From Megalonaias nervosa (lineage: Eukaryota > Mollusca > Bivalvia > Unionida > Unionidae), in NCBI GenBank assembly GCA_016617855.1, contig JAECUM010001729.1, positions 1-64,000 of the forward strand: a DNA stretch of 64,000 nucleotides. Direction: 5' to 3'. Below the pieces are notes generated by a model, which saw only the letters and a program-made list of their open reading frames with translations, was not told the origin of the DNA and did not search any database. Numbering within the stretch: position 1 is the stretch's first letter; each line of letters starts with the position of its first letter. Below, in pieces: positions 43,840-56,827 of this stretch. The translations under genes were made by a program, and so were the position numbers.

Positions 43840-44825
43840 CTGCTGAAGGCAGGGTGAAAACATAGCTTGGTTAGGAAACACATGGCTCCTGATAGTGGAA
43901 GACAGATGACTGCTGATTACCTGACATTTATATAAGAAATTTGCCCGGGGGTGGGGGTTACATTAGAATGGCCATTGTGACCAGGTGATCACTAAACTTA
44001 GGTGACTGTTAGGACAGGTTTGACCGCATAGACAGAGAGAGAGAGTTCCTTAATGTGAGAAGTAATCTCTGAGACAATTACAATCAAAAGTACGAAGTAC
44101 TTTACTTTTGTACAATAAATAGTATCTCCGTTATTTATTTAATATGACCAGAAATTTTAAAACAACTGACATTGCAATATTAACAGTGAAATCTTTTAAT
44201 GATTGACATATAGAAGCTATATTAAAGAGTTGGTTATGGGATACCTCTAGACTTTCTGGTGAATAAAGTTCGGTTATTACAACCTGTCCTAGTAAATTTA
44301 ACCAAGGCTGATGCTACTGCTAGCACCAAATTAAAGGTTACTGACTTTGTGTGCCAGCATGCATCTTGCAACAATAAAAAAGACAGTTGAATTTTTGCAT
44401 AGTTTATAAATACTGACCTAGAAACCTGTTCATGAAACACAAATGCCCCACCAATATGACCTACTTTGTTGGATGGTGTTGTAATAACAAAGATTCCACA
44501 TACAGACACAATGGTAGCATTTTTAAATTTATTTTTTTGATATCATATAAACCTTAACCAAACCACAAAATATGTACATATAGAGCCAGACAGATGCATG
44601 TATGTATGCATGGAAAGGATAACACTATATACTCCATTCACATTTGTGACTCACATGAAAAAAGCTAATGTTTTTCCAACAGCATAACTCAACAATTCAG
44701 TAACTTTTGTGGATTACTACATCTTCAGTTTTAATGCATGTACTAATATCAATTTTAATGGCAAAGTATCTACTTATTTGTCAAACAGTAAAGTAAAAAA
44801 TAAATCAGAAAAATGTCCAACTCAC
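41708..44825. other. SUCLG1 intron
   Basis: No further SUCLG1 exon is visible. It contains a (TA)n microsatellite at 43801-43838. Near 44450-44535 the plus strand has short text (FVGWCCNNKDS) reminiscent of a THAP zinc finger start, too short to call. Confidence 0.6.
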
Positions 44826-44899
44826 TATATTGTTGTTTTTAAGATATTCGGCTGCTTTTTCCTCTGCTCCTCCTCCAATTTCACCAATTAATACAATGC
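44826..44899 (-). CDS. SUCLG1: SUCLG1 internal exon (74 bp)
   Basis: Bounded by a TTATTTATAG acceptor and a GTGAGT donor on the minus strand. It encodes GIVLIGEIGGGAEEKAAEYL-KNNNI, the Rossmann-type segment just before the catalytic-His exon. Its entry phase (two bases GC completing a Gly codon) matches the exit of the exon at 50672-50833 and its exit is phase 0, matching the exon at 41519-41707. Frames are therefore continuous over three exons. Confidence 0.95.
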
Positions 44900-47390
44900 C
44901 TATAAATAAATGAAATTCATAATAAGGGTGACAACTAAAGATGCCAACGGGTACCTGGGTACTTGCCCAATGATAATAACCCATGTAATAAAATTGACAA
45001 CTGGGGTACCCTTAAAAAAATGTTTCCAAGTTCAGATCGAGACAAAGAATAATGATTACAGTTCAAGGCTTGTGTCATATGCACATTTATTCATTGTCAC
45101 AGGGGCTCGTATTGTTGCTTACAACTTACTTGTCATACATGTACTATGTAATAATACAAGGGAGGACACTTCTCTCCTTTCTTGTGCATCCTATTGAAGA
45201 ATCAACGCTGACATTTCAAGCTAGATTTTGCATAGTGTAATAAATTTGGTACTGATGCTTAGCTCAGGCATTCCACTTTTATGCCTCTCCAATGTATGGC
45301 TTACTATCATACCTTTAAGTAATGCCAGTCAATTTTCCCACTCTACCGCTCGACATTGCCATTATCGCGCCCACTTAATATGCAAGTGCAACTCACTGAA
45401 TGGAATGCTGCCTTCTCAATGGCCAAAAGAAAATGATGTACTAAACCTATTTACAACTTATTTTGTATTATTATATAGTACATATATGACTGATCGTCAA
45501 ATAGGAAACAACAATACCAGCCCGTGTGTTCATTGTTAGAGCTCTAATTTAATTATTTTCTATTTATAGTATGTACATGAAACAGTTCCAAGAAAACAGA
45601 CAGATGTTTGAATGTGAAACCATGTGATTCATTCTATTTTGATACCACAATCATAACAGACCAGTCTAAATTGAAAATAAATGGCACCAGATATCATGAT
45701 AAACGGTTTTTATTGATATGACTGATGGATGTTATATGACTGAATGATGTTAGAGAAAAGGGATTTTGTTAAAAAGATGTTGCATCCAGAAAATGACAAA
45801 TCAACAGTACTTTAAAAATTTTGAAATAAGAATTCAACAGTGATGTTATACAACAGTCATCATTTATGGACTTTATGACAATTTGTGAAAATTACTGAAG
45901 ACATGTAGACTTGTTAAAGTGAGTGTTATGCATGCATGATTTATCAATTTCTTTTGTGTCTATACTCTTGTACTAACTACTGATCAACATGGATTTAGAC
46001 AATCTGTGACAAAATTTTAACTGCAGATCCAGGTAAGTGGCAAAAATAAATGAATGTGTTTCATTAAGTTTTCTGTAATTATGGCATGTAATATATAGAT
46101 TGCTCTTTTATGCTCAGATTATGCTTTTTTGTCACTTATATTAGTAATAATTATGCTTATACCTCTCTTGGGGGTTGGCATGTGTGAACCTACAATAAAG
46201 CAGTTCAGGTTCACATTTAATACAATTTCCCTTTGATTGGGTACCCCGGGAACCGAACGTTAGAATTGACAGGTACCTGGTAGAAGTTTCCTAAAATTTT
46301 GACATCTCTAGTGATGACAGATGCCCCTGGTCCAACTCATACTGAAAGTATCTTATGTAAAAGAATTTCGGTGTTAATATTACTTATGTTAGTATGCTAT
46401 GGTGTAACCTGGGTACAGTCGCTGATATGTTTGCTTTACCAGTTTATTCCTTTTATTCCCCCCCCCCCCCGATAATCCGTTTAAAATAGAATATCATTAA
46501 TTAATGGCACCCTACTGTGATTATGGGGATACCAATGCCTGCGGACATGTGAGATGTTTTACATCATGATCAGTTCCACTGAAAGCCAATTAACACAGTT
46601 AAAACTATTATATTTTCCAAAAAAAGGCAAGGATATCTTTATGTATACCATGCTTCTCTGACACAACCAACAACTGTCTGTCAAAGTCTTCCATTGCAAT
46701 AAAATCCACTGTAAAAGTAATTGTAAGGAACTTCTAATTTTTGGAATAGGGGAAACAGATATGGCAATCAATTCAAAACAAAGCAATGAGGATACTGTCT
46801 GTATATTTAGAAGTAAGGACAACATAATCAGTTATTAAACATGAAATTAGCCCATTTAATCTGAGGAGTAAAGCAGAAAGCACTGCACTTATTATTTGCA
46901 TGTCCCCAGGCTATCTGTGGTGTAACACTCTCAAATTCATACTATTATTGCTACACTTTATTTCCACGATAGCACAAAAAATACTGAATGCACAAATTTC
47001 TAAGTATCAAAAAACACACTTCATGCACAAACAGATATCCTATAGAGAATAATTATCACTTTCTTTGCAAGTGAAGATTTGTATAATAACATAACACATA
47101 ACATATTTTCCGACACTTGAATACTCCTTTGAATGGAATTGTTTGCATGCATGCATTACTGAATAAACTATGTTAATACTAGAGAAAATGCAAAAATGTC
47201 TAAAAAAAAATGAAGATATACAAATTTATAATCTCATGCACTGAGATACCAGTATTTATATTGCCCTGCATAAATCTGAAACATTGTTTTACTAATCCGA
47301 CCACACCAGACTCTCTCCCTCATAAACTTTATATACCTTCACAGCATGCCAGATTTGTAATATTACAGTGGAAAGGAAAATGTAAGTTGT

Positions 47391-47708
47391 GTGTACGTGA
47401 TTTATATTTTTAACGTAGCTTTAACAATTTTAGTTATATCATTGTGATGTCTGCAGTGTGGCAGTTTAGAGTGGTGCCTAGCACTGGGGCATCATGCTGC
47501 AGACATGTAGCATGGTGTCCCACCCACTCACATTATCCTGTCACCAGCCTGACTAGTCCTAACATTAACCTCTTAATGCTGAGCGACAAGTGAGGCATCT
47601 GCTAGTACCATTTTTATAAGTCTTTGATATGACTTGGCTTGGGCTTGGACCTGTGACCTCCCGCATCAAAGGCAGATGGTCTAACCAATGAAACCAAAAG
47701 AGCAGTTA
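47391..47708 (-). mobile_element. tRNA-derived SINE, copy 2
   Basis: Same family and order as copies 1 and 3, but the tRNA head is more decayed (B-box GGTCCAAGCCC). It is flanked by near-identical 11-bp sequences ATGTAAGTTGT (47380-47390) and ATGCAAGTTGT (47711-47721), a probable target duplication with one mismatch. Confidence 0.8.
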
Positions 47709-48832
47709 ATATGCAAGTTGTAAAACTCGTTCCGATCCATCAGCTTTGTAGATTATAATTTTAAATTAAACTAAAAGCACCTCAACACAACTTTCTTGAC
47801 ATGACTACAAAATCTGGCTAACCTATCTTAAGAGCTTGAGAGGTATGTTCCAAAAATGAAAATGATTACCAAGAGACAGATAAATTGACAGACACATACA
47901 TGTTTCTCTCCATTTGACATATCAGATAAGGGAGTGGTGTGCTGATGGTAACAAAACAACAAAAGACAGTCATCCACTCCTTTCACCTCAAAAAGTCTGC
48001 TAACAGAAGGATTTGTCAATGCTTTCAGATAATGGATGTTTATATGCACCAATTATATACAGGGAAGTGAAAGTCATCACAAGTTTTGCTCCTGAAATTA
48101 AAGTGTGAATGGTGGATGGCTGATGAACAGACAAACAAATAAAAATGTTAAAATACTGAAAATGAATAATTGCAAATATGTTAAGGCACAAAAATGATAA
48201 TAATAAAATTCATCTACATCACTCACCTAGATAGTGCACCAAAATTCATGACAATATCTTAAGTTGTTTTGGAGTTTTGATCTGGAGACATAAGTGTGGA
48301 TAAAGAGCGGGTGAGTTGACAGATAAATGGGGAAACAAACTGAAAACTAAGAACTGTGAAAAGAAAAGACACATCCTGACCACTAATATATGTACTTAGA
48401 TTCAATGAGACATCTTGAGCAAGTCTGAAGATATAGTCCAGGAAGTGTCAATTATGGATGGAAATGAATGAAAAAGTTAAAAAAAATATTTTAACTGAAG
48501 AATTGTGAATAGTGAATGCATGTAACACCAAGTCTAAAAGTGTACAAAATTTCATATGGGTATCTGAAATGGTTTTTGAAGAATTTGCCCCAGAAAATGA
48601 ATATGGATAATTGATGAATGAACAAAGAAACTGATGACAACAGAGTGAATATACAAATATGGAAAGTTAAGTACTGTGAATAGCAAAGGGTACTTCTATA
48701 TACTGAGAAGTATATTGTTATGAATATGTAATTAAATTGCTTGTGTGTTGGTTTTAAATTCTTTTTTATTTTAATTTTGTTTCATTATATTTTATTGTAA
48801 TGATAATTTTCACGGGATTTGACTATTTTCGG

Positions 48833-49165
48833 AGACCGCTCCGGTGGCCTAGTGGTTAGAGCGTCCGCCTTGGATGCGGGAGGTCGCTGGTTCGAACCCT
48901 GGCCGAGTCATACCAAAGACTTACAAAAATGGTACTAACAGCTGCCTCGCTTGGCGCTCAGCATTAAGAGGTTAGTGTTAGGACTGGTCGGCCTGGTGTC
49001 AGGACAATGTGACTGGGTGGGACATCATGCCACATGTCTGCGGCATGATGCCCCAGTGCTAGACATCACTATAAACTGTCACACTGCAGACATCGTAGCG
49101 ATATGAATGAAAAATTGTTAAAGCTACGTTAAAAATCTAAATCACCCACACACACACACACACAC
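48833..49165 (+). mobile_element. tRNA-derived SINE, copy 3 (best tRNA head)
   Basis: A-box TGGCCTAGTGGTTAGAGCG at 48845-48863 and a perfect B-box GGTTCGAACCC at 48889-48899 define an RNA polymerase III promoter. The body matches copies 1 and 2 (CTGCCTCGCTTGGCGCTCAG; GATGCCCCAGTGCTAGACAT). The tail is (CA)n at 49145-49165. ACTATTTTCGG and ACTATTTTTGG at the two flanks (48822-48832 and 49166-49176) look like the target duplication. Confidence 0.9.
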
Positions 49166-50671
49166 ACTATTTTTGGAAAATTCACTTCTCTGTTTTGACC
49201 TGAGTAAAATGTAAAAGGTATTACATTATAAGTATTTTTAGCTCACCTTGGCTGAGACGTTTTGTAAACACTAAGGGAAAATGACTGGCTATTACCAAGG
49301 TCATGTCGGCCCACGTGTTAGCAGAGTTGTAAACAGCCTTTCTTTTTTAATTTATTTTCAGTGTGGGAATCTAATTCTTTGATAGGGCTATTCTTGCTCA
49401 TGTGATAATTGACATTTTTTTTACTGCACTGTTCAAATTAGTTATCACGTCACCCTGTCACATGAGCCACCATGTGATCTAAAATCACGGCTTAAAACAG
49501 CCTTTTGCTAGTAAATTTTTCAGTTGTAATTTTTACACCTCAGAGCTCAAGGTGTTTTATTGTTGAAGCCAGTTTGTTTTGAAGTTCATCTATTTTTTGG
49601 GATTTAATAATTTATTCTCTAGAAAACTACACACGTGCTTCTTCTTTTTATAAAATACTTGGACAAAGACATTCAGTGGAAATTTATTCTGGAATTCTAA
49701 ACGGGAACATTATAAATTGTTATTCAACGAGGATTTGTTGCCATCAGTACAATGACCTCATCTGACATCATCGCCTTCCATATTGGAATTTCATCGAGAT
49801 TCGAACCTGGATTCAATTAGAACTGTTTAGTGATAGGACTTATATTTTTCAATTCTAGGGTTAATTTTTGGATTATATTCACAAAACCGTAAGTCCTATT
49901 TCCTAATAACATTGTTTTCTAGGGAAATAAATTATTTTGTTAAAATTAACAAAGCTTGTTGGCTTCACTCTTTTCTTTTGTTACTTTTGTACGAGCCTAC
50001 ACATAACAATATTCTAACAATGACTACACCATCTTACCAATCCACATAATGTGCATAAACAATTTATGATTATACCAGCAACAGTGTCCCATTACTATTT
50101 TCAACCTTCAGAGACCACATTCACTCTTTATGTTTAGGTCAGTTTTTTGGACACCTTTACTTTTATGGTCAGGAAGCACACATCCAAAACTGTACTAAAC
50201 CACTATATAAAAAGTAGAATATGTAACTGTCAAAGATTTTCATTTCAAATAACAGGCACGAGAATGACAAACTAAAAAAATCCCTGAAGTGTCAACTAAT
50301 TCAGCTGTTAATGTGTCTGTCATGCAACAATCCTTTAAGTTTGAATTACTTCAAGCAAAATCAGCAGTTTCATTGTCTTCATACTCATCCCCCCAGTCAG
50401 GAATTACTCTAAAGATTCTACTACCTGTCAAAAAGCCAACATACCCTTTGGTCAAGTAGCTGTTAGAGGAATGGAAGCTGGTGTTATATTTATACATGTC
50501 CGACATCTAAAGCTATCCTGTTTTTAGACCACTGGTTAAACAGACAAAGTGATGTACATACATCCACAATGACAACAATAACAAAATAAAAATTCATTCT
50601 GAAAATTTAAACTCATGTCTTGAATATGCTTTGCCAATGAGCTAAAAATGCAATGTTAACATTTCACCTAC

Positions 50672-50833
50672 CATCTGTTTCTGAATCCTGTAGGAAGACT
50701 TCAAGACAATCAACAAAGTTTGTACCATTGAAAGGATCTCCACCTATTCCTATACAGAGGCTCTGTCCAAGCCCGGCCTGAGTGGTCTGGTGAACAGCTT
50801 CGTATGTCAGAGTTCCAGATCGGGAAACTATAC
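50672..50833 (-). CDS. SUCLG1: SUCLG1 internal exon (162 bp)
   Basis: On the minus strand an AAAG acceptor (weak pyrimidine tract) precedes [20 protein letters not shown], then [20 protein letters not shown] and [14 protein letters not shown], with a GTAGGT donor. This is the CoA-ligase domain region that comes before the GEIGG segment in SUCLG1. It needs one base from the previous exon to complete a Gly codon. That exon (region RIG and upstream) is not visible between here and 57957, so the 5' part of the gene lies beyond the LINEs and element C, or outside the window. Confidence 0.96.
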
Positions 50834-52509
50834 CTTTAAAACAGATTATAAAAAGCCTTTTAGATATAAAGGTAAAAATTATATATAAATTAAATTACCT
50901 GAAAAATCTAATGATAAACATGAAATTTATCTAGGGGCCCTCAAAAACTAGAATAAGAAAATGACATTTTTTAAAATCATACATAACTTATGCAGAGGTC
51001 TCGCTAGGATTTTAAAACTAGGAGTCAAGGCAAAAGCTGCAGTCCTCTCCAGGAAGCATATTGGGCATACCTGAAGTGGCTAAATTTCCACATGAGAAGA
51101 TTCAGTGGTTGCCACTGAATGTAATTTTCTAACTTCTTTACGCCACTGACATATAGCTCTTGTTTGTCCATTAGAGTAAGACTGAATTATGTCAGGCCAT
51201 GGAAGGTCTTATTCCATACATCACGCTAGCCATCCCACACTTTCTTACATCTGGCCACTGTTTCATGTGAACTACAAGTTCTAGCAACTTTAGCACTCTT
51301 CTGAATATCATTACAATCTTTGACAATTTGCTGTTCTACCCAAAAATACTTATCCAGATTTGCAACGGCATTTTGTCAAAGTCTCAATGTATCTTGATTT
51401 TGAGATCACATGCACTACTTATTTGGCAACACTTGGAACCGAACACAATAATGAAAGCTAAAATTGTTCATCACCAGGGCTCACGCTACCAGGCGAAGTG
51501 GGTGATTAAGTCGCCTAAAATATGTAAACTTCGCCTTCTTCTGTTAGGAAAGCGAAAACGACTTCGCCCTGTGATTCTATTTAGAGGTATATTGACAAAT
51601 ATCTTTTGAGATGCCCCCTCGCCTTAGGCAGGTTTATTTTAGTATTGTGTTGTAGCTAAAGCCTCTTCAAGCCATCAGTAGCTAGGCCTAGTTTTGATAT
51701 CAATTACGCTGACAAATAAACTCTTGCACATTTACAGGCATGAGTTTTGGTAACTGACTGACCATTAACCATTTCCCAAGTTGGCAACTAGGCCACTATC
51801 ACTACCCGATTTGCGCATGTTATCCTTTGATGATAAAAACATGCATACTTGTGTTTTGAAACTTTAACAATAATATGTATATGGCAGTTTGTGTTTTAAG
51901 AATAAAATTGGTGATCTGGATATTTTAACTGCCTCTTGTACACTATTGCATCATAAAATTAGTTTGAAACACTTAGTGTACCAGTAATGGGGAGGGGGGA
52001 GGGGGAAATGGCGGACATCGCTAGGCCTATGTCTGGGAAGTACCAGTTTATTAGATTGTCTGTTTTCGTAAATCATTGAGCAAGTTACAGACAAATATAC
52101 AATTCATATAAAGCAAAGCCTAGGTATTATGTTATTTAAGATTTAACTCTAAAATGCAATTATATAGGTCAGAAACATATGAGACAATGCTATGTTATGG
52201 AATTCGTGAGAAGCGTTGTAAGGTCAAAGTTGTTTTCTGACTGGACTCCTATTTGTGAAAATACAGAAAAAAGCTGCGAAGTAGATAATATTTAATCAAT
52301 GCCTAAAATTAATACAAGTACGTAGACAAATAAATAATTTATAAATTTGCAATCCTATCATGGACTGTTGTAATGAAGCTATATAAAGTGAGTGATTACA
52401 TTACGAAAACCCGTCCATCTAAAAATAGATGCACTCACGTCGGTGTTGATTCGGTTGATAAGAAGGTTTAGTTCATATACCGACTATAAATGAGCCATGT
52501 CTGTAATTT
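50834..52509. other. Probable SUCLG1 intron
   Basis: No exon is recognised. A G-rich run lies at about 51992-52010. It ends where the LINE at 52510 begins. Confidence 0.5.
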
Positions 52510-54795
52510 TGTGCATTTTAGCATGTTATGAACATCAAACGGTTAATGGATAAATTTATACCATCTAAGACCTTATCTGGAAACAAAACAAACAAGCCTT
52601 GGATAGACAAATCCATTAGAGCCCAACACAGAAGACAGAACGAATTGTTTGCAGGACAGAAAACAACAGGAAAAACAAGAGATCGGAAACTATACAAAGA
52701 AGCAAAAGCAAGATCACAACGCTTTGAACGGCAGGCCTACTGGAGATATACTGAAAACTTGATAGAAGTTGGTAATCCAAATCAAGAACAACAACCAAAC
52801 AAGCAGAAGAGATTTTGGAACTACATTAAGTCCTTACGTAGAGACAGCTGTGGTGTGGCACCACTCAAGGAACACGGGAAACTACATTCAGAGACATCCG
52901 ACAAGGCTAACATACAGAATCGTCAATACCAGTCAGTCTTCACACAAGAGGATAAGAGTGATCTACCAAGCCTACATGGAGATCGGTACCCACCAATGCC
53001 TGACATCCAAGTTACTGAAGAAGGTGTATACAGCTTGTTGCGGAAAATTAACCCACAGAAGGCCACAGGACCAGACATGATTCCAGCAAGGATCCTGAAA
53101 GATCTAGCAGAAGAGTGTGCACCATACTTGAGTTATATTTACCAGAAGTGCCTCTCAACAGTTTATGTCCCTGATGTGTGGAAAACAGCAAACGTTACAG
53201 CTATCTTCAAAAATGGAGAAAGATTCAAGGCAAGCAATTATAGACCGGTCTCCCTTACGTGTATCTGCTACAAAATGCTTGAACACATCATAGTCAGCAA
53301 CATGATGCAACAGCTAGATCACTACAACATTCTAGCAGACTGCCAGCATGGTTTCCGTGCCAGACAAAGCTGTGAAACACAGCTCATAACCCTAGTGGAT
53401 GAGCTCGCCAAATCCTTAGACAGAGGGAAGCAGTATGACCTTGCTATGCTTGACTTCAGTAAGGCTTTCGATTGTGTCCCCCATGAAAGACTCCTCAGTA
53501 AGTTGGACCACTATGGCATCAGGGGTTACACCCAGAAATGGATCAGAGATTTCCTATCAGACAGATCACAGACAGTTATAGTAGACGGAGCAACATCAGA
53601 CCCAGTACCGGTTGTTAGTGGGGTACCTCAAGGGAGTGTTTTGGGTCCCGTCCTCTTCCTGGTGTTCATTAATGATCTACCTGCAAGCGTCAGATCCAAT
53701 ATGAGATTGTTTGCAGATGACTGTATAGTCTACCGGGAAATAAATGCCTCCAAGGACTGTGAGATCCTTCAAGAAGACCTGAACCAACTGGCCTTCTGGG
53801 AAACGACTTGGGGTATGATGTTCCACCCAGAAAAATGCAGCATCCTAAGAGTTTACAGGAAGAAATCACCAATCTTGTACGAATATACTCTCAAGGGGCA
53901 CAAGTTAGCAAATGAACAGGCGACAAAATATCTCGGGGTTGAATTGTCCAGAGACCTCTCTTGGAAAAGGCACATAGACAAGATAGTGAAAAAAGGGAAC
54001 TGTAACCTTGGTATCCTGCGCCGCAACCTCCAAATCAACAATGAAGAAGTAAAAAGCGCAGCATATTTCACTCTGGTTTGACCAGGTCTTGAGTATTGCT
54101 CGACTGTGTGGAACCCACATAATAAAGATCTAATAAACAAGATAGAGATGGTTCAGAGGAGAGCTGCTAGATTCACCACAAATAAATATCGTAACACTAG
54201 CAGTGTCAGTGCAATGTTGAACCGTCTCCAGTGGGAATCACTCGAATCCAGACGAACCAAGGCCCAGCTGACCATGTTGTACAAGATTGCGAACAACCTA
54301 GTGTACATACCAGCGGACAAATACCTGACCCTGGCATATAGCCAGACTAGGGCAAACCACAGGAAAAAGTTCCAATTAAAGTCAGCATCGACAAACTGTT
54401 ACAAGTTGAGCTTCTTCCCATGCACAATAGGGACTTGGAATAAATTACCAGCAATAATTGCAGAAGCTCCTGACTTGGTATCTCACAAGCAGGAGCTTTC
54501 CAAAATCACACTTTAATGAACTAGTCAGCTACAAGTAAGACCTAGTGATTCTCAGGGCTATGCCAGTTGAGGTTTCATATCTCATCGCCGCTACGGTAGC
54601 TGGATTGGTCTGAGTATGAAGGAACGAAATCGTACACTGACAGTCTTTTACTTATTTCTGCCTTTCCTGTCACTACTCTTCTGACTGTCCTATCACTTCC
54701 GTCTTTTCTTTATCTTTGACCATGCACCACCCATTGCTTAATAGTCAAGTGTGACTGTATCAAAGTATTTATAGACATAGACATAGACATGTATG
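52510..54795 (+). mobile_element. CR1/Jockey-like LINE, 5' truncated
   Basis: It contains most of an ORF2 and ends in a (TAGACA)n tail at about 54770-54790, typical of this LINE group. The endonuclease domain is missing, so the copy is 5' truncated near the ORF start. The 5' edge is approximate. Confidence 0.8.
52528..54516 (+). pseudogene. LINE reverse transcriptase ORF2 (one nonsense codon)
   Basis: A single frame of 662 codons interrupted only by TGA at 54079-54081, where relatives have an Arg codon. It shows a pre-RT region (FWNYIKSLRRDS), finger motifs (NPQKATGPDMIPARIL, NYRPVSLTCICYKMLEHI), GFRARQSCETQL, LDFSKAFDCVPHERLL, GVPQGSVLGPVLFLVFINDL, the catalytic MRLFADDCIVYR and the thumb motif TKYLGVELSRDLSWK. 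The C-terminus is RRAARFTTNKYRNTSSVS and beyond. Lack of further damage suggests a fairly recent insertion. It would copy its own RNA into DNA at a nick; the endonuclease part is not present. Confidence 0.92.
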
Positions 54796-55202
54796 AATAG
54801 TTACGGTAATGTTGTATCCGCAGCAAAGAAATGAGGACACTTTTGCATTTGCCCTCATGTACATGGTACAGGGGTTGTGTCAAACGTGTTTAGAAATCTT
54901 TGAAAGTGCCATTATGTGAACATTTAAAAAGTATATAAAAAAATAAATACAAAAATATTTTAAAAAATTGATTAAGGGTAGTTGATTAAGCATTTTTACC
55001 AACTTGCAATTACAATAATGTAATCTAGTTACTCAGTCAAATTTTGTTACAGTGCATTTGATGTTGTTCTCTTTTAGAATCATATGGCCAAAATAACTAA
55101 GAAAAATTTCTACTTGAAAAATAAAGTATTGCTTAAATCCAATGTAAAATGCAAATGTGAATACTGGGAAATAGAGGGCATAATTCAAATAAGAGAACAC
55201 AC

Positions 55203-55241
<39 letters not shown>

Positions 55242-56827
55242 CGTTTCTTGCTTAGCGTCCACTTCTCCCTGTTGGAGCTCTCACCTCTCCCTGTTCTGTC
55301 CAAAAGGAGAAGTAACTTCTCCCTAAAATTCAAGTCTAACTTGACCCCTGCATCACTAGGTCTTCTGCCTCTGAATTCAGTCATTGTAAATATCAGCACA
55401 TTTTCCCACCACTCAGCAGCTAGTCAAAGTCTTTGAACTTGCTGCCCAGCTACTGTGTCATGTTCTTCGGAAGGACTCTTACAATGGCAACATGTACATC
55501 TGGGGGTCTTTCAGTCACTGAATTCTCTCATTGTAAATATCAGCACAGCTAAAATGATCAATTGATCAATATAATTTCCCACTCAGCAGGTGGTTGAAGC
55601 AGAACTGGCAAGCCTTTGAATTTGCCATCCAGCTTTTTGCATGCGTACAAAGGACTCCTGCACAAGTGATTTTCTGCATACCAATATGCGTGATTAAGCA
55701 TTTCTGAGACCTCTGTCATAATTAAGCAATTTACTCCTAACCTACAAATGTGTTCATTGAATTGAAATGTCCAGACCAGTGACCAAAACAAAATTACCAA
55801 AGTATAAAAATATACAAAACTTATTATATTTTGCCAAAATAACAGGCACAGACCTATTCTCAATCATCTCAGAAAAATACCTGAAATTCATATAGTAATA
55901 AGGCTGCTTAAAGACATATCTACTCTTGATAGCCCATTCATACTTGTATTAGCTCTATTCTAGCTAAATCCCAGTATATATTCAGCTAAATCCCAATTTA
56001 ACTTCTTGCTTTTAAAACTCTTGCATGTAAATTTTGTAATTAAGTGTTAACTTCGTTCTTTTAAGAAATTTAGTACCTGTGACAATGACTTAATTTCTTC
56101 TGACTAGTGTCTTTCATCCTTTAATATAATGCTTACAACTGCCTATCAGTAAATTGCATTTCCTGATCTCTTATCGTAAATAGATCATAGTCAAGTAGCT
56201 CTGATTCGCTAATCACATCTAATGTGTACAATTTTTATCTTAAAATATTGGACTCATTAAAAAATTTTGCAATAAAAATATCTGAATATAACAGTGTCTT
56301 CAAAGCATCAATACTGGCACCAGAGATTTAGTATATATATGTAAATGGCTGATGGTTTGGAGGGTTCAAGTAATACTACATTAACAATTGGAGGAGGGGG
56401 GGTTAAAGCACTTTTAACAAATAACTGCCTATATCATGTCAAGAAAATTTGAGCTGAGTACCTTTCCCAATCAGACATAGAGGCAGCAATCCAGGTTGGC
56501 CTGGGTATGAATTGAAACCACAAATGGATTACAAGTCCAATGCTCAACCAACTGAGCTAGTGAAGCTACCACATTTAGTTGGATGAAAAGGAAAAAAAAT
56601 AACCTGCAAGTTACTGATAATCATGTCTTTTTTAGGTTTATTAGCAAATACCCATATCACTCAAAATACAAGTAATGTATGTATGTATGTATATATGTAT
56701 GTCTATATTTTTAAAAATATTTTAAATGGATGAAACTTATTTCAAATTAAAAAGCTCATAGAAACCTCTTCAAAACAGTTTAACTTATCAAAATAACTCT
56801 ACTAGAATCACAGTAACACTAACTTCA
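54796..56827. other. Non-coding host DNA
   Basis: No gene is seen. (TA)n microsatellite at 55205-55240, a direct repeat at about 55380-55410 and 55515-55560 (TCATTGTAAATATCAGCACA followed within a few tens of bases by CCCACTCAGCAG), a G-run at 56394-56402 and a (TGTA)n stretch at 56678-56702. Confidence 0.55.

Larger units (their letters stand above)
44900..50671. other. SUCLG1 intron with SINEs and degenerate repeats
   Basis: About 5.8 kb without a recognisable exon. It holds a C-run at 46460, SINE copies 2 and 3, and between 47830 and 48710 a degenerate repeat with units containing AAAATTCATGACAATATCTTAAG-like or GACAGATAAATGGG-like blocks (about 130-150 bp period). Confidence 0.6.

Noticed and set aside
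44234..44535. Short THAP-like text on the plus strand and an open frame on the minus strand near a SUCLG1 exon
   Set aside because: Only one CC pair and an NN motif are visible; the later THAP residues are absent, so chance is likely.
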